DNA from: Ditylenchus dipsaci | Taxonomy: Eukaryota; Nematoda; Chromadorea; Rhabditida; Anguinidae | Direction: 5' to 3' | Assembly: GCA_004194705.1 (NCBI GenBank) | Contig: SADC01000020.1 | Coordinates: forward strand, 186,001 to 250,000 | Length of the DNA: 64,000 bases | In this document: positions 1 to 11,307 of the stretch, in pieces | How positions within the stretch are numbered: the stretch's first letter is position 1 | How the letters are laid out: the number at the start of each line of letters is the position of its first letter | Program-made: the position numbers and the translations under genes | Notes under the pieces: generated by a model | Told to the model about the DNA's origin: nothing | Seen by the model: only the letters and a program-made list of their open reading frames with translations | The model's database searches: none

Positions 1-247
1 GGTACACAATATAGGATAGGAGGGATAAAACCTGGAGATGAGTCATCACGAAAATTGGTCTTTTTGAGGGCATTGCACTTATGTTTGGAGGTCCGATTTT
101 GTGATATTCGTGCTCAGCAGGCTCTAAAATTCTTATAGGAACCTTATAGGAACCGTTCGAAAATTCCCTTGTTGAGTAAAAACAATTGCCACATATTTTT
201 CGACCAAAAACAACGTGGGCGCCCTAGGGTTCAAAACTAATGTTTAG

Positions 248-2642
248 AAGAAAATTTCACTTTTTGTGATACTAATAAGGATAAGTGCGTGACGTTGAAG
301 GATGTAATGGTGGACATGTGTCCACACACTTGTGGCTTGTGTGATCTTACTGGAGTGCCTAGATGCAAGTCAGTTTAATTTAATTTACAACAAATAAGGG
401 CATAAGATGCTTTTCGCTTTGAATGATTTTTTACACTTTAAGTAAGGTGACTAACATTTGTTGAAAAAAATGCTTTAGGGTTATTTGAAGAAATCTAACG
501 TTTTGAACGGCTTCCAAAAACTTTGGGTCAGCTGGGCTATAGCCCCCACCCGTCGGGATTTTTTTCAGTCTTTTTTTAGTTTTTTTAGCCTTATTTAGCT
601 TTTTTCACTTATTTAGACCCCCGCCCCCACCGTCAGGATTTTTTTAGCCTTATTCAGCCTTTTCGCCTATGTAGTCAACCCAATTATCTGGTTACAGAGA
701 CAACAACAAAATATGCCCGGATTTGAAAGACAGTTGCAATGATGCCAACCCTATCACTAAAGCTGCTACTCGCCAACTATGCCCTGAGACTTGTGGAGAT
801 TGCTCTGGCACTGGTGCTACAACTGACCCTGTTCCTAGAAGTCTGACATTGTAAATTTAGCCAAAATCAATCGAAAAATTTCAATTTCAGCTGCCGATTG
901 CAAGGATGTAGCAACTAACTGTGATACTCAGAAAGATTTATGTGAGAACACGGTAAATAATAAAAGTTATTTTAGGACTTTTTCGGTTGAAGGACCTCCT
1001 TCGAAAACCCAACTTTCTATCGGCTAAAGTAAAGAACACACTCCTTAAATAACACACGTTTCAACAACAAAAAATTGTGCAGACACCTGAAAATTTGCCG
1101 ATGTTTGAAGATTTGAAAAACAAATTACAAAAGAGCTTTTTTAGAGTTTCTATCGTTTTTAGAGCTAATAATAGTCCTCAAGGGTTTAAGTTTATAATAT
1201 TTGCGTTTTTTGTGGATATATTTCTAGTGCTCACAAAAATTGACTGGCCAACCGAATTCTGTTAAACGAACATTGCCGTCGCCGACAACGAGAATTTCAA
1301 ATGTTTGAATGCGCGCGGGACACTTTTTTTACTCCAATAATTTTTGGCACAATGTTTTCGAATGTGTTATTGCTTTAGATATGAATTTACTTTTTATTCC
1401 GAAAATATTCTGGATGCATAAAAAACCTTGCATACTAGAGTTTCTACCGGGTGGCCCAAATTTTTGCCGGGATTTGTTTTGCTCATATCTTTTTTACTTG
1501 ACTATATTTCGACGAGATCTTTTTTATTTTGAAGACAACACTGAAGGCATTTAGTTAACAGTGGACATGCATAATATCGTTCATCAAAACAACAACAAAG
1601 ATAACAACGAACTTGAAGAATAAAAAACAACTAATTTATTGGGTTGATTCAGATTTATCCTGCATTTTTCTAAAGAAAAATTTAAAATTAATTTTTATGC
1701 TTACTCTTGCTAATGTAATATACCATTTGAAAGCTCTTTCTTTAGGCTTTTTAACAAGCTCTCATTTGCTAATGATAGATAAAAAAGGCTACAAGTGCTC
1801 GAAAAAAATGAATGAACAAATGAAAAAATTAGTGGGTACATTCAGTTGTGCGTCTGCTTTCTTTCCGGCAAAAATTTTGGCCACCCTGTATATGCGGTAG
1901 GTCCCAGTCAACAAAACTATGTTCAACATCTTGCTTTTCAATCAGAAGTTGCCCATATTTTGTCCCTTTCCATCCCCTAACAGCCCTTTTTCCCTTAAAA
2001 ATTGCCTAAAAACGATACTTTTAATTAACTCTTAAACTTAATTTTTCATACACCAGAACCCAAAAATAATGTCTTTTTTGAGCTTCGGAGATTATACTCA
2101 GTCGATAAAGGGTGTTTGGGAACACTTTTAGAACATTGATTGGGGAGAAAACATTGATTGGGGAGATAACTGCGAAAAATCATGGCGAACTGACCGCTTT
2201 GAAAAGCATGGCAAACTGATCGTGGCGAACTGACCGTACACCCTTTTTTAATGATGTAATTATAACTTTATTAAAAAATAATTCTGAATATTTTCGGAAT
2301 AAAAAAGTGTCCCGCGCGCACTCAAACATTTGAAATTCTTGTTGTCGGTGACGGCAATGGTCCTTTAACAATCGAAAATCCAATCCAATTTAGTTTTACA
2401 AGGCTCTTATGAAAACAGACTGCCAACTAAGTTGTGGATGGTGCATTCCTACTAACTACGTTTGCAAGGATATGAACTCGGATGAGTGAGTTAAATTAGA
2501 AATAGAAAGTGTGTAAATAACTCAATTAATATTTTGTTTTAGTTGCGCTAAATGGGATGCCGATGGCTTTTGCAACAACACGGCCTACTCCAGAAAAATG
2601 AGACTGGACCAGTGTGGCAAATATTGCAAAATGTGCACTTAG
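248..2642 (+). CDS. Multi-ShKT-domain secreted protein, copy A (3' part of gene)
   Basis: Cysteine-rich protein built of ShKT modules, a small six-cysteine fold common in secreted nematode proteins; some family members are toxins or potassium-channel blockers, but nothing here shows such activity. Exons by eye: 248-368, 698-840 (or ending near 812), 891-952, 2394-2485 and 2543-2642, TAG stop at 2640-2642. Exon 1 carries CPHTCGLC, exon 2 CPETCGDC; exons 3-4 join to a module with an FYKALMKTDCQLSC core; the last ends CGKYCKMC. All exons stay in one frame when joined; phases match copy B at every shared junction. Introns are about 329, 50, 1441 and 57 bp. The first module lacks its first cysteine, so the gene starts left of the window. 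The donor after 840 (GTCTGA) is weak. Precise role unknown. Confidence 0.8.
1266..2364. mobile_element. TTAA-flanked inverted-repeat element in intron 3 of ShKT copy A
   Basis: TTAA at 1262-1265 and 2365-2368 brackets about 1.1 kb whose ends are inverted copies of each other: 1270-1330 and 2310-2362 share CATTGCCGTCG..GACAAC, TTCAAATGTTTGA and GCGCGCGGGACAC. TTAA target duplication is the signature of piggyBac-type elements. No transposase frame remains. Its right end lies about 25 bases before the splice acceptor of the next exon. Confidence 0.6.
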
Positions 2643-2684
2643 ATGTTATTTATGCAGCAACTTTACATACTTTAAATATCGCTT

Positions 2685-2690
2685 ATTAAA
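2685..2690 (+). promoter_or_regulatory. Probable poly(A) signal ATTAAA of ShKT copy A
   Basis: ATTAAA lies 43 bases after the TAG stop in an AT-rich 3' region; it is the commonest single-base variant of AATAAA. Confidence 0.4.
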
Positions 2691-2904
2691 GTTTTTAAAG
2701 CAACATCAATATCTTGGCCCTAGTCTTTCATCTAGTCGTTTTTTGCCTTTTTGTAGTTTTTAGGCTTGGGCAAGGGCTGGCTAAATATATTTTTAACTTT
2801 TGTTTAAGTCCACCCTAATATACGCTGGCCAAATCTAGCCTAATCTTTGAAAAATCAATAGAACGCCAAGGCGAAGAAACGACCTGATTATAGACTAAAG
2901 CTTA

Positions 2905-3162
2905 TACCGTATATTCTCTATTAATCCCCCATGGGTGATTATTTTTCAACCCCTAAAAAATCGGAAAAATTTGAGATCGATTTCAAGATTTTTGGGCAAT
3001 CGACCAAGATCTGTAAAGTGCAATCAGGAGAGCTCGTGCTAATTAAGAAAACGTAAAAAACAGATTTGTGAAATGTTTGCTCTAGACTGAGATATGAGGT
3101 CCGTATGGTGGGGGATTAATAGAGAGTGGGGGTAATAGAGAATTAATAGAGAATATACGGTA
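2905..3162. mobile_element. MITE of the TACCGTATT family
   Basis: Begins TACCGTATATTCTCTATTAA and ends with its reverse complement (AGAGAATATACGGTA). Interior shares the AAAAAATCGGAAAAATTTGAG and TTAAGAAAACG blocks found in other copies. TA at the ends suggests a Tc1/mariner-type target duplication. No coding capacity. Confidence 0.75.
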
Positions 3163-4430
3163 GCTTCTATCGATTTGTAATGTAGTGAAAAAAACTGAAT
3201 CAGAATTTTTTCACATCAGAAGCTAGGTATTTTTTCTTTCAGCCATTTTTCTTAATTTTGTAAATTTTTTGTTTAAAAGACTTGGAAATTGAAAGACTGA
3301 ACTGCCTGGTATGGGTCCCGCAGTGAGACCCTAGCTCAAAACCATTTTAAATGATGTTTTTTCGACGTAACAAGGGCTGAGTCGTTCAGAAAACACATAA
3401 AAATTTCTGAAAAAAAAGTTGACCCAAATTTGACTTTTTGCTTTGGGTGACCAAGGTAGACTCGGTACGTGACGTTTTGATTCCGCGGACATTTTGATGC
3501 CGGACAATTTGATGCCGCCCATCTTGATGCCGGACAATTCGATGCCGCATCAAATTGATGCTATTCATAAGAATACAACTCTTTTCTTTTTCTTTGTCCC
3601 TTTTCTCGATTTCTTCCGATATGTCGGAATCTTTCAGCCTGTTTCCAGCGCGAATGCGATGTTTCATGAATGGAAGTTAAATAAAATTATTCTTTTGCAA
3701 TTAGAATCTTGTCCTGAGCATATTTTATAATATCATACCAGCGATTGACGAATACCATTTTGTTGACGAATATTTTTTTAGTACCGTAAAGCCATCTTTT
3801 CTGCAATCTAAGTGCTTTGTTACTTTGTAAAGCAGTTTTGTAACGCGAAAAATAAATAAAAACTTTTGAAGGCTCAAACAAGCTGCGAAGACAGCGGCGG
3901 TGACTAAAAAATGGAGGGAAAAAATGGAGAGTAGCGGCATTGCTCGTACATACATGTTTCAGACTGTCCTTTCTTTCAATTGAATGCCCTTTCTCGCTTT
4001 TGTCGTGACGAGACAGAAACGGTTTGAATTCAACTATTACTGGCACTATACTGGAATTATGTTTCCATAGGAAACTCTGTAATTGTCCTGGAGGGCGGGA
4101 ATTAAGGTATTCAGGTATTCAAGGTATTCAACAATTCTCACTCATGAAATCTTGTGAATTTTTAAACTATGGGGTCTAAATTGACGTAAAAATCTTTAAA
4201 TAAACCACGAACATGAGCCCTTCAAAAATTCAAATTCAAAAATTAAAATACTCATTTCCCATATGAATGCAGACAAAGCTTTCTCTTGTTATTCCAAAAC
4301 AAACAAACTTGCTTTATTTTTTATAGTAACACATTTAAAAGGTTGGATTTTAAAAATTGTTTGAAATAAAAATTTTCTTTGTTAAAAAATTTTAAAAGCC
4401 TTGCTGAAAATAGACTTTTTGTTCAACTTT
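3163..4430. other. Intergenic region between the two ShKT genes, no gene recognised
   Basis: AT-rich. Holds a short direct repeat of TTGATGCCGGACA-like units (3492-3560) and a 119-codon open frame on the - strand (3687-4046) with no recognisable domain, no signal peptide and no supporting splice or promoter context. I see nothing else. Confidence 0.5.
3492..3560. repeat. Short tandem repeat, ATnTTGATGCCGGAC units
   Basis: About five imperfect copies of a 12-17 base unit containing TTGATGCCG, alternating with CGATGCCGCA. Confidence 0.6.
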
Positions 4431-4440
4431 TATATGAGTA

Positions 4441-4448
4441 TATAAAAA
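4441..4448 (+). promoter_or_regulatory. TATA box of ShKT copy B
   Basis: TATAAAAA 46 bases before the ATG at 4487, suitable spacing for a TATA promoter with a very short 5' leader. Confidence 0.5.
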
Positions 4449-4486
4449 GAAGTAATTAAGTACAACTTCACAAAGTGAGTCGAGAA

Positions 4487-7400
4487 ATGTTACTGACTAA
4501 TGTGCCTTCTTCTTTTGTTTTTTTTGTTCTCCTCATTACATCGTTAAATTATGTAGTAAAGGCTGTTTAAAAGCTGAATATTGTTATGACACAGTAGCTA
4601 ATAAAGGGGATAATGATAACACAGGCTGTGTAGATGACAGTGAATTTGATCCTAATGGAAACATATGTTCAAACACCTTTCCAAGCACTGATTTGGTGTT
4701 AAAAGCAAACGCACATGGACGTGATAAAATTCCATTATTCTGTGTAAAACCAGGTAAATTGTGTTTAAAGTATGGCACAACTAAAATGTTTTAACTGTTT
4801 GAGTATTTATTCAAGCGTATTTTGACATTTTCTGATTTTCGGTTAATCTCCTTTGGTCTACAAGCTTGAAAGTGCTATTTTTCCAAAGGTAGGGTCACAT
4901 TTCATATCGCGACATTACATTTCGAGATATTTCATTCATTTTCTCTTTTTTTTCAGATATTTCAAATAAAGTTTTTACCATCTGGGCCAACATTTCCGGT
5001 ACTCACCATCTTTTTACCCTTACCTTTTACCCTTACCTCTACCCTTACCTCTACCCGTACTCACCATAATTTTTACCCTTACCTTTACCTCTAACTTTTA
5101 CCCTTACCTTTTACCCTTACCTCTACCTGTACTCACCATACTTAGAGGTAAAGGTAGAGGTAGAGGTAAGGGTAAAAAAACAACAGGGGGACCAAGGCAT
5201 ATTTTTACCATGGGTGGTAGCAGGGTAAAAATTTTACCCTCATCTCGATTTTTAAATTTTTGTCTCGCAACGTATTTCTAGAGTAATTGTGTGTCGCTGA
5301 ACACGATTTTGATGTTCATTTTTCATTGTTGTGTGCTCTTTGTTGAGATTTGCTCGTTTTATTAATCTTGCACTGCTTCTCGTATTTTGCCCAACATTTG
5401 CCGCTTGCGAGGAGTATCCGATGAGAACGATGAAGACATGCTAGACGAACAACCACCGGAGGAGGTCAATGCGGATGACAGAATTAGTACTGGATCAAAT
5501 ATGAGAAATTCTATTGTTAATCGTTACTTTACGCGCTAAATAGTGTTGTCTGTTGTTGCGGATTGGAATAAATCATATGCAGTTGATTGTGCTTTCGAGG
5601 ATAAAGTTGAAGGTAGAGGTAAGGGTAAAAGGTAGAGGTAAAGATGGTGAGTACCGGCCCAGATAGTAAAATTTTTTTCGAAATGTCCAGAAAGAGTCAG
5701 AGAAAACAAATAAAATATCGCGTAATGAAAGGTCGCTATATTAAATGTGACCCTAGCTTCGCCAAAAGTTAATATTTATTAATGAATTTTTTCAAGCACT
5801 TGCCAAAGAATCTCTCAAATGTGCTCAAACCTGTTATAAATGCTGTCTTCGCGACGACCGTAATTGCGAAAATCCAGGTTTATATTTTCTGTTAAAAAGC
5901 TGCGATTTCAGTCCCGCGTAACACTAGTCACATACCTAATATATTCTAATGCTTTTAACCCGCTTGATAGAGAACGGAGTTATTAGAAGCTAGCCTTTAT
6001 TTGATGTTACTGTATTGTCTATAATAGCTAGCTTCGTCGACGTCTTACTTATCCGAGTGCTCTCATCCCAATATTTTGCTGCAAGTCCAAGATTCTTTCT
6101 CCTGAAAAATCGTTAAAAGGTTTTTCTGACGATTAGAAGCAGAACAAGTTCACGAATCAAGCTAAAAAATAGCAGTCATTTTGAAGTTTTTATATGACTT
6201 GTATACGAGACGGTTTCAATAAAAGTTTAAAGGACCATCGCCGTTAATGACAATGAGATTTTGAATTCGCGTGGGACAGCTGAAAATGCTGAAAATATTT
6301 TTTGAAGTATTTTTTTGCATCAAAATTTTTAATTTTATGTATTATACGAGGCTAATCGAGTCAAGGCCATAAAAGCTTGTAGCTAAGTGGAAGTCGGCTA
6401 AGTCATCCGATCTGGCATTGACAAGCCACCTTGTGCTCGACTAGTGGATAGTTCATAATTTTGAACAATTTTTATGGTAAAAAAAAGTAATTCGGAAAAT
6501 ATTTTCGAAATAAAAGAGCTGTCCGCCGCGAATTCAAGAACTCGAAAACGTCATTGTCATCAACTGCGATGGTCTTTTAAAGGCCATGGTTTTTGCGCGC
6601 AGCGGCACACACAAAATTTCAATTGGCAGGGGACACTTCTCTTTCGTCTATCAGTGTACTCTTTTGAGTCATTCGACATTACTCCAAAGAGTAGAGTGCC
6701 AGACTGAAGAGAAGTGTCCCCCGCCAATTCAAATTTTGCACATGCCATTGCGTGAAAAAACCATGGTTGTTTAAGTAATTTTATTTTCGTCCCAGATTCA
6801 AGCAAAAATTTTCCTTGTGAAGCGAAAAAAAACGATTGCAAGTCACCTATTGCTGCCTTGAGAACCATAATGGAGCAAAAATGTCCGAAAACTTGTGGTA
6901 CTTGTGATAAGTACAGAAACCCAGATGGATCAGCGCTTATTCCTTGCTTGTTTGTTATTTAGAGTATAAAAAATAGAGCTTACTAACAGAAAATATTTTA
7001 GAGACACTAAGGAAGACTGCAAAGACCCCGACTTTGCGAAATTGTGCACTGTGGCTGAATTCAAAGATAGGATGGAGAGAATTTGCCCTAAGACTTGTAA
7101 CGCTTGTGACAAGCTAAAGCCCGCTATCCCTGCAATAACTGGTGGTACAACAACTGGAAAAATCCCTATTGGTATTTTTAAATAATTTTTGGACCTTCTT
7201 CGGTTGGTGGGGGGGAGGTGTGTCATCTTTTTATATAATGATTTACTTGAATATGGTGATTACATTGACCACCATCACCTTAATCAGCACGATTTTTATA
7301 ATTACTTACAAGTATTATCAAAGTTGCTATGATTATCATAATCAACATATGAAAATTCTAAATTTTTTAAAAAATATATATGTCGAAAAAATTGGTGGCC

Positions 7401-8875
7401 CCCAAACCGAATAAGGTCCAACTTTTTAATTAGAAAGACTTTTAAAATATAGCCAGAAAATTTTTTAGATTTTTTTTCGATTTCAAAAATATCGTCAATA
7501 GATAACAGGTTTTTGTGGATTCTAATTTTTAACAGCATTAACTCATAGATGTAGTTTATAAAAGAGCGGTCGTGAAAATACATTGCTACTATAATTCTTT
7601 AATTGTTTGTGATCCAAAATTTTTCAGTTTGTGTTTTTCGAGATCTTTTTTTTCTTGTTTAAAAAGTAGGTAACACAACGGTTTATTTACAAATGCAACG
7701 AATTCTCTTACGAAGTCATCAATAATCTTAAAAAAGCACTACCCTACCAAAGTTTGTCTAACAGACATTTTCGTATTCTTGGGCTAACCGCAAAAACGAA
7801 GTAGATCGATTTGGAGTATGGGCTCAATCCCAATACTCACCCCCTAGTCAGTTTGCCTTAGTTTCCAAAGCTGATTTTTTTTGAACAAAAGTCAATAAAG
7901 TTTTGTCGAAACCAGTAAAAATAAATAAAAAAGCTTTTAAAAAACTTTATAAAAAATCAGCTAGGAGGGCCAAGGCAAACTGGCCACGGGGTGTGTTGTG
8001 TGTTCGGGTGAGGGATGTATACTACGATTTGGTTATTTTGCGAAAAATTTCTGAAACATGCAAAAAACTGATGAATGATTGCTTGTAAACGTTGTCTCTG
8101 ATCCATCCTAGTTTAAAGGCGTATCGGGAAACAAGAATGAAAAGGCTTCGAATCAACAAACTCACAAACTAAAGTTTCTTGTTGATTTTTTTAGGTTGGC
8201 GAAATTTCCGGATATTTTGGCGAAACTTTGTAATACCGTATTCTCTCTAATAAACTCCCTACCCCTCAATTCAAAATTGTGTTTGCGGCATTGCGTTTTT
8301 CACCCACTTTTTTAAACTTCTCCCAGGCAAGCTATACCTCATTTTGTAGCTCATCTAAGTGGCTACAAATGTAGGCATAACTTGCCTGAGAAAAGTTTTC
8401 AAAAAGTAGGTCAAAAACGCAATGCCACAAACACGATTTTTAACGCAGGGGTAGGTCCGTCTATTATAGAGAATACGATATGTATCCTTTATCCAAAAAA
8501 TGAAAATTTTGCAGATGCAAATTGCAAAGACACCAGTGATAACTGTGCAACAAATATTTTACTTTGTGACAACCAAGTAAGCCTTTGTTGTGAAAAATAG
8601 AATTTTGAATGTAAGTCGATTTTAGTTTTACAAAAGTTTGATGACTACAGAATGTACAAAGACTTGTGCTGGTTGCAGGCTGCCTAACACTGTATGTCAA
8701 GACATAAGCAAGGCTGAGTTAGTTAATTTACAAAATATTTTGGCGAAAAATGTCGAAAAAATTATGTTTGTGTTGCAGTTGTGACCGATGGAATGCCAAC
8801 GGGTTTTGCAATAGCTTAGACTATCCACTAGGAATGAAGTTCCAGAACTGCCCAGTCACTTGTGGATTGTGTTAA
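4487..8875 (+). CDS. Multi-ShKT-domain secreted protein, copy B (frameshift in exon 1)
   Basis: Complete paralogue of copy A. Exons: 4487-4753, 5797-5877, 6796-6910, 7002-7171, 8515-8576, 8626-8717, 8779-8875 (TAA 8873-8875). Exon 1 starts with a strong signal peptide (MLLTNVPSSFVFFVLLITSL), then a Cys-rich stretch; exon 2 has KCAQTCYKCC; exons 3 and 4 hold ShKT modules ending CPKTCGTC and CPKTCNAC; exons 5-6 form another (core FYKSLMTTECTKTC); the last ends CPVTCGLC. Splice phases (1,1,2,1,0,2) keep one frame, and the 92-base penultimate exon matches copy A in size and sequence. Oddity: the signal-peptide frame and the Cys-rich frame of exon 1 differ by one base near 4550-4561, so the gene has a one-base lesion there, a sequencing indel, or a missed start. 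Family known; exact role unknown. Confidence 0.8.
5009..5180. repeat. Telomere-like TTACCC/TTACCT degenerate array
   Basis: Repeated TTACCCTTACCT and TTACCTCTACCC units, interrupted by TACTCACCAT, then the inverse GGTAGAGGTAAGGGTAAAA near 5148-5178 and again at 5613-5640. It sits inside the inverted-repeat element, so it is transposon sequence and not a chromosome end. Confidence 0.65.
5396..5539 (+). pseudogene. Relic of a PIF/Harbinger-type transposase C-terminus
   Basis: A 47-codon open stretch ends in MRNSIVNRYF then TAA; just upstream in frame is RILPNICRLRG. HARBI1-type nucleases end with an ILHNIC-like motif, an acidic low-complexity region (here DENDEDMLDEQPPEE) and an R..IV..YF motif, in that order. 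The His of LHN is Pro here and nothing upstream is conserved, so only a dead fragment remains. Family assignment from memory of motif order only. Confidence 0.4.
6231..6576. mobile_element. TTAA-flanked MITE in intron 2 of ShKT copy B
   Basis: TTAA at 6227-6230 and 6577-6580. Left end AGGACCATCGCCGTTAATGA, right end the inverse (CATTGTCATCAACTGCGATG). Same family as the elements at 1266 and 32992 (shared TTCGCGnGGGAC block). Confidence 0.75.
6581..6770. mobile_element. TTAA-flanked hairpin MITE adjoining the previous one
   Basis: Shares TTAA 6577-6580 with its left neighbour and ends at TTAA 6771-6774. Near-palindrome: AGGCCATGGTTTTTGCGCGC at left and GCGTGAAAAAACCATGGTTG at right, with GGGGACACTTCTCT and AGAGAAGTGTCCC inside. 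Same family as 51107-51302. Its end is only 21 bases before the acceptor AG of exon 3. Confidence 0.75.
8234..8480. mobile_element. TACCGTATT-family MITE in intron 4 of ShKT copy B
   Basis: TACCGTATTCTCTCTAATAA at left, TATTATAGAGAATACGATA at right; inner arms share GTTTGCGGCATTGCGTTTTT and its inverse. Ends 34 bases before exon 5. Confidence 0.7.
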
Positions 8876-11008
8876 AAACATAGACTTTTTATAAGAAAAA
8901 AAAGTTTATTGCACTAGTGGATTTTTTAAAAATAATTTGTTTTTCTATAAACTTGAGAAATACAATCGAGTCTCTATATAGTTATCAGAACCGAATTTCG
9001 CCGTGTTCCAAGCAAAAATTAGCTGAGATTTTGAAAATTCGTAAAGTATGCTAGTACTGTAACAGTGTTACTTGATGTTGAACAATAGCATTTTTTCATT
9101 ACCCCAAATAATATCTGCCTTTTTTGTCAAGTAATCACAGCTATTCAAAAAAAAATCATTTTTTCACAATTCGATAAGATAAGCTTAGCTGTTCTGAAAT
9201 TAATACAATTTCCATCACATATTTACTATGAAAATCAGTATGCTGCCCACAGAAATACTCTTTGAGTGGTAAAATTCCTTCCATTTTCTTCGATTCCGCC
9301 CCTTCTGTGCACTTCTCGTAGGATGCACACAGCTATTTTGGCCTCCACTTCTGAGGTCTTAAATCACGTTGTCACTCTCCTGCTTTCAATCTATGATTTT
9401 TTAGGCCGACAGATTACTAGGCTTCGCTATTTCGGACATAAATGCTGGACTGCCTAAGGTAGGCGTATTCTTCAAGTTGAACAGCACTGTTGGGTCTGAA
9501 AAAATTTTCATCGACGCTGTGGTAGTTTTCATATTATTGTTTTTATCTTGCTTAATTATTGAATTCAATTAAGGATCGTATTTCGCATGCGTTCTTTTTT
9601 GCTGATACCGTGGATATTTGCAGAGATATAAGATTTATGGATTCTAGAAATCGTGTTCGAACAGCCATCCAACTGTACAATAATAAGCAATTGAAATATC
9701 TATATCAACCTAGACAAATATCAATCTAGGTCAGCGTCTGCTTAATGACCAGAAATGTATATTTATTTTCCGTTGCTATACCTTGTTGACCATTTTTGCT
9801 AATAAAGTTGTCATGTCTGATTCTGTATCTCTGTTTTTTTCATGTGTCTACCTTAATGTGAGACTATTTTCCAACTTGTTCAAAATATTGGTTTATCTTG
9901 TCTATTTGGAGTGTTCAAAAAAAAATCCACTTGAATGCGAAAAATATTACTGACATTTAAAATGGGCAACAACTTTTTTGCACTTATTGGGTTGATGCAT
10001 AACTATTAATCGTTTTTAAATCGCTTACTTTTTGAAAAACAAATATTGAAAGTTGACAATACCAAATTTTCTGTAAGAATGGCCAACATTCAAGTTTTTC
10101 CAAATTTTTTAAATTTTGGCCATTTTTTCAGAAAATCTATTTTTCCCAAAAAGCCATATATCAACACTCAAGTAAAGTGAATTTTGTATCTCTTGAGCTG
10201 CGCTACATGATGGTGGAAAGATGTTACCGTAACGTTCGAAATTCAATAAAACATTTGACCAGTAAAAATGACCAAAATGCTGGTCAACTTCTCAAATGAC
10301 CTGACAAGTGTTTGGAGACAAATGGTGAATCATCCGAAATAATCAAGAGAATCGCAGGGCTACACAATGGTGTTATTACTTAGTGAAAAAGTTCAGAAAG
10401 TTAAGGTAAACAAGACCAAAAAAAATTGATACAAAAAATAAATAAATCTACAAGGTTAATCAAAATTACTACAGCATTTTTCACACTCGTTTGAATTAGT
10501 GCTTTTTTGCTTAGGCTTGAGATAAAATAATTGATGTCTGAAACCTCAAAAATTTTTTTGGGATGGGGGGTAGCGGTTTGACTGGTGCGCGGAAGCCCTG
10601 ACAAATTTTTCTATTGATGCTGCTGTAATTTTGGTAAACCATGTAGTAGAAAAAAGTATAAGCCTTTTGAAAGGTCAGTGACATTCTTTGTCTTTTTGAA
10701 AATGATGGCTGAATCAGTGAAAATATATTGGAATCAGTAGAGTTCATAGCTCTTAAAATTCCTGGCATAATATTTATACACTCAACGTCCAAGATGGGTG
10801 ATTATTATGGCTCGTTAACAAACTTAAATGTAATTTTAAATGTTTTGGTATCGTCAAGATCCCTTACATTTACACTTACATTAAAGGGCCATTAAGCTTG
10901 ATGAGCACAGAAATTTGTGATATTCGGTTTCGCGCGGGACCAACCTTATTTGGTCAATAATGTTTTCGAATATTTTTTCTTGTGAACATTTTCAGTTAAA
11001 ACTTTATT
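8876..11008. other. Intergenic, no gene recognised
   Basis: AT-rich sequence with only short uninformative frames. A one-sided copy of the CGCGCGGGAC repeat family lies at about 10880-10980 after TTAA. I see nothing coding. Confidence 0.5.
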
Positions 11009-11234
11009 CACCGTATTTCATCTAATATAAGCATCGGGCTTCTATTTTTCGGGCCCCTAAAAATCTGAAAATTTGGAATGCGATCTCCAGATTTTTGGCT
11101 GCTCAACCAAAATATAAAAAAAGGAATAGATAGAACTCGTGGGAGTTAAGAAAATGTATCAAACAAATTTTTTTTGCCCTGATGCCCAGACCTTCAAAGT
11201 TAAGAGAGGGCTTGTATTAGAAGAAATATCGTAT
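11009..11234. mobile_element. TACCGTATT-family MITE
   Basis: CACCGTATTTCATCTAATAT at left and the inverse TTGTATTAGAAGAAATATCG at right; interior has the family block GGGAGTTAAGAAAA. Confidence 0.6.
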
Positions 11235-11274
11235 TAGTGAATCAAGAGCACAATCTTTCAACAAGGAGCTGTAG

Positions 11275-11307
11275 AGCAGTGGGAGTTACTTAGTAACTCC
11301 CACTGCT
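11275..11307. repeat. Perfect 33-base palindrome
   Basis: Two 16-base arms (AGCAGTGGGAGTTACT and its exact reverse complement) around a single T. Could fold as a cruciform or RNA hairpin; it is not followed by a T-run. Confidence 0.8.

Larger units (their letters stand above)
4892..5753. mobile_element. PIF/Harbinger-like inverted-repeat element filling intron 1 of ShKT copy B
   Basis: Starts GGGTCACATTT and ends AAATGTGACCC between TA dinucleotides, with arms of about 85 bases (CGCGAnATTACAT..., TTTTCTCT...). Inside lies a second palindrome (about 4977-5669) bounded by ATCTGGGCC...GGTACTCACCATC. A frame at 5396-5539 resembles the C-terminus of a Harbinger nuclease. The assignment rests on that motif, so the superfamily is tentative. 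Confidence 0.55.

Noticed and set aside
3687..4046. 119-codon - strand frame between the ShKT genes
   Set aside because: No motif, signal peptide, splice context or composition shift; consistent with chance.
5009..5180. Chromosome-end telomere repeats
   Set aside because: Degenerate, present in both directions, and bounded by transposon inverted repeats inside an intron.
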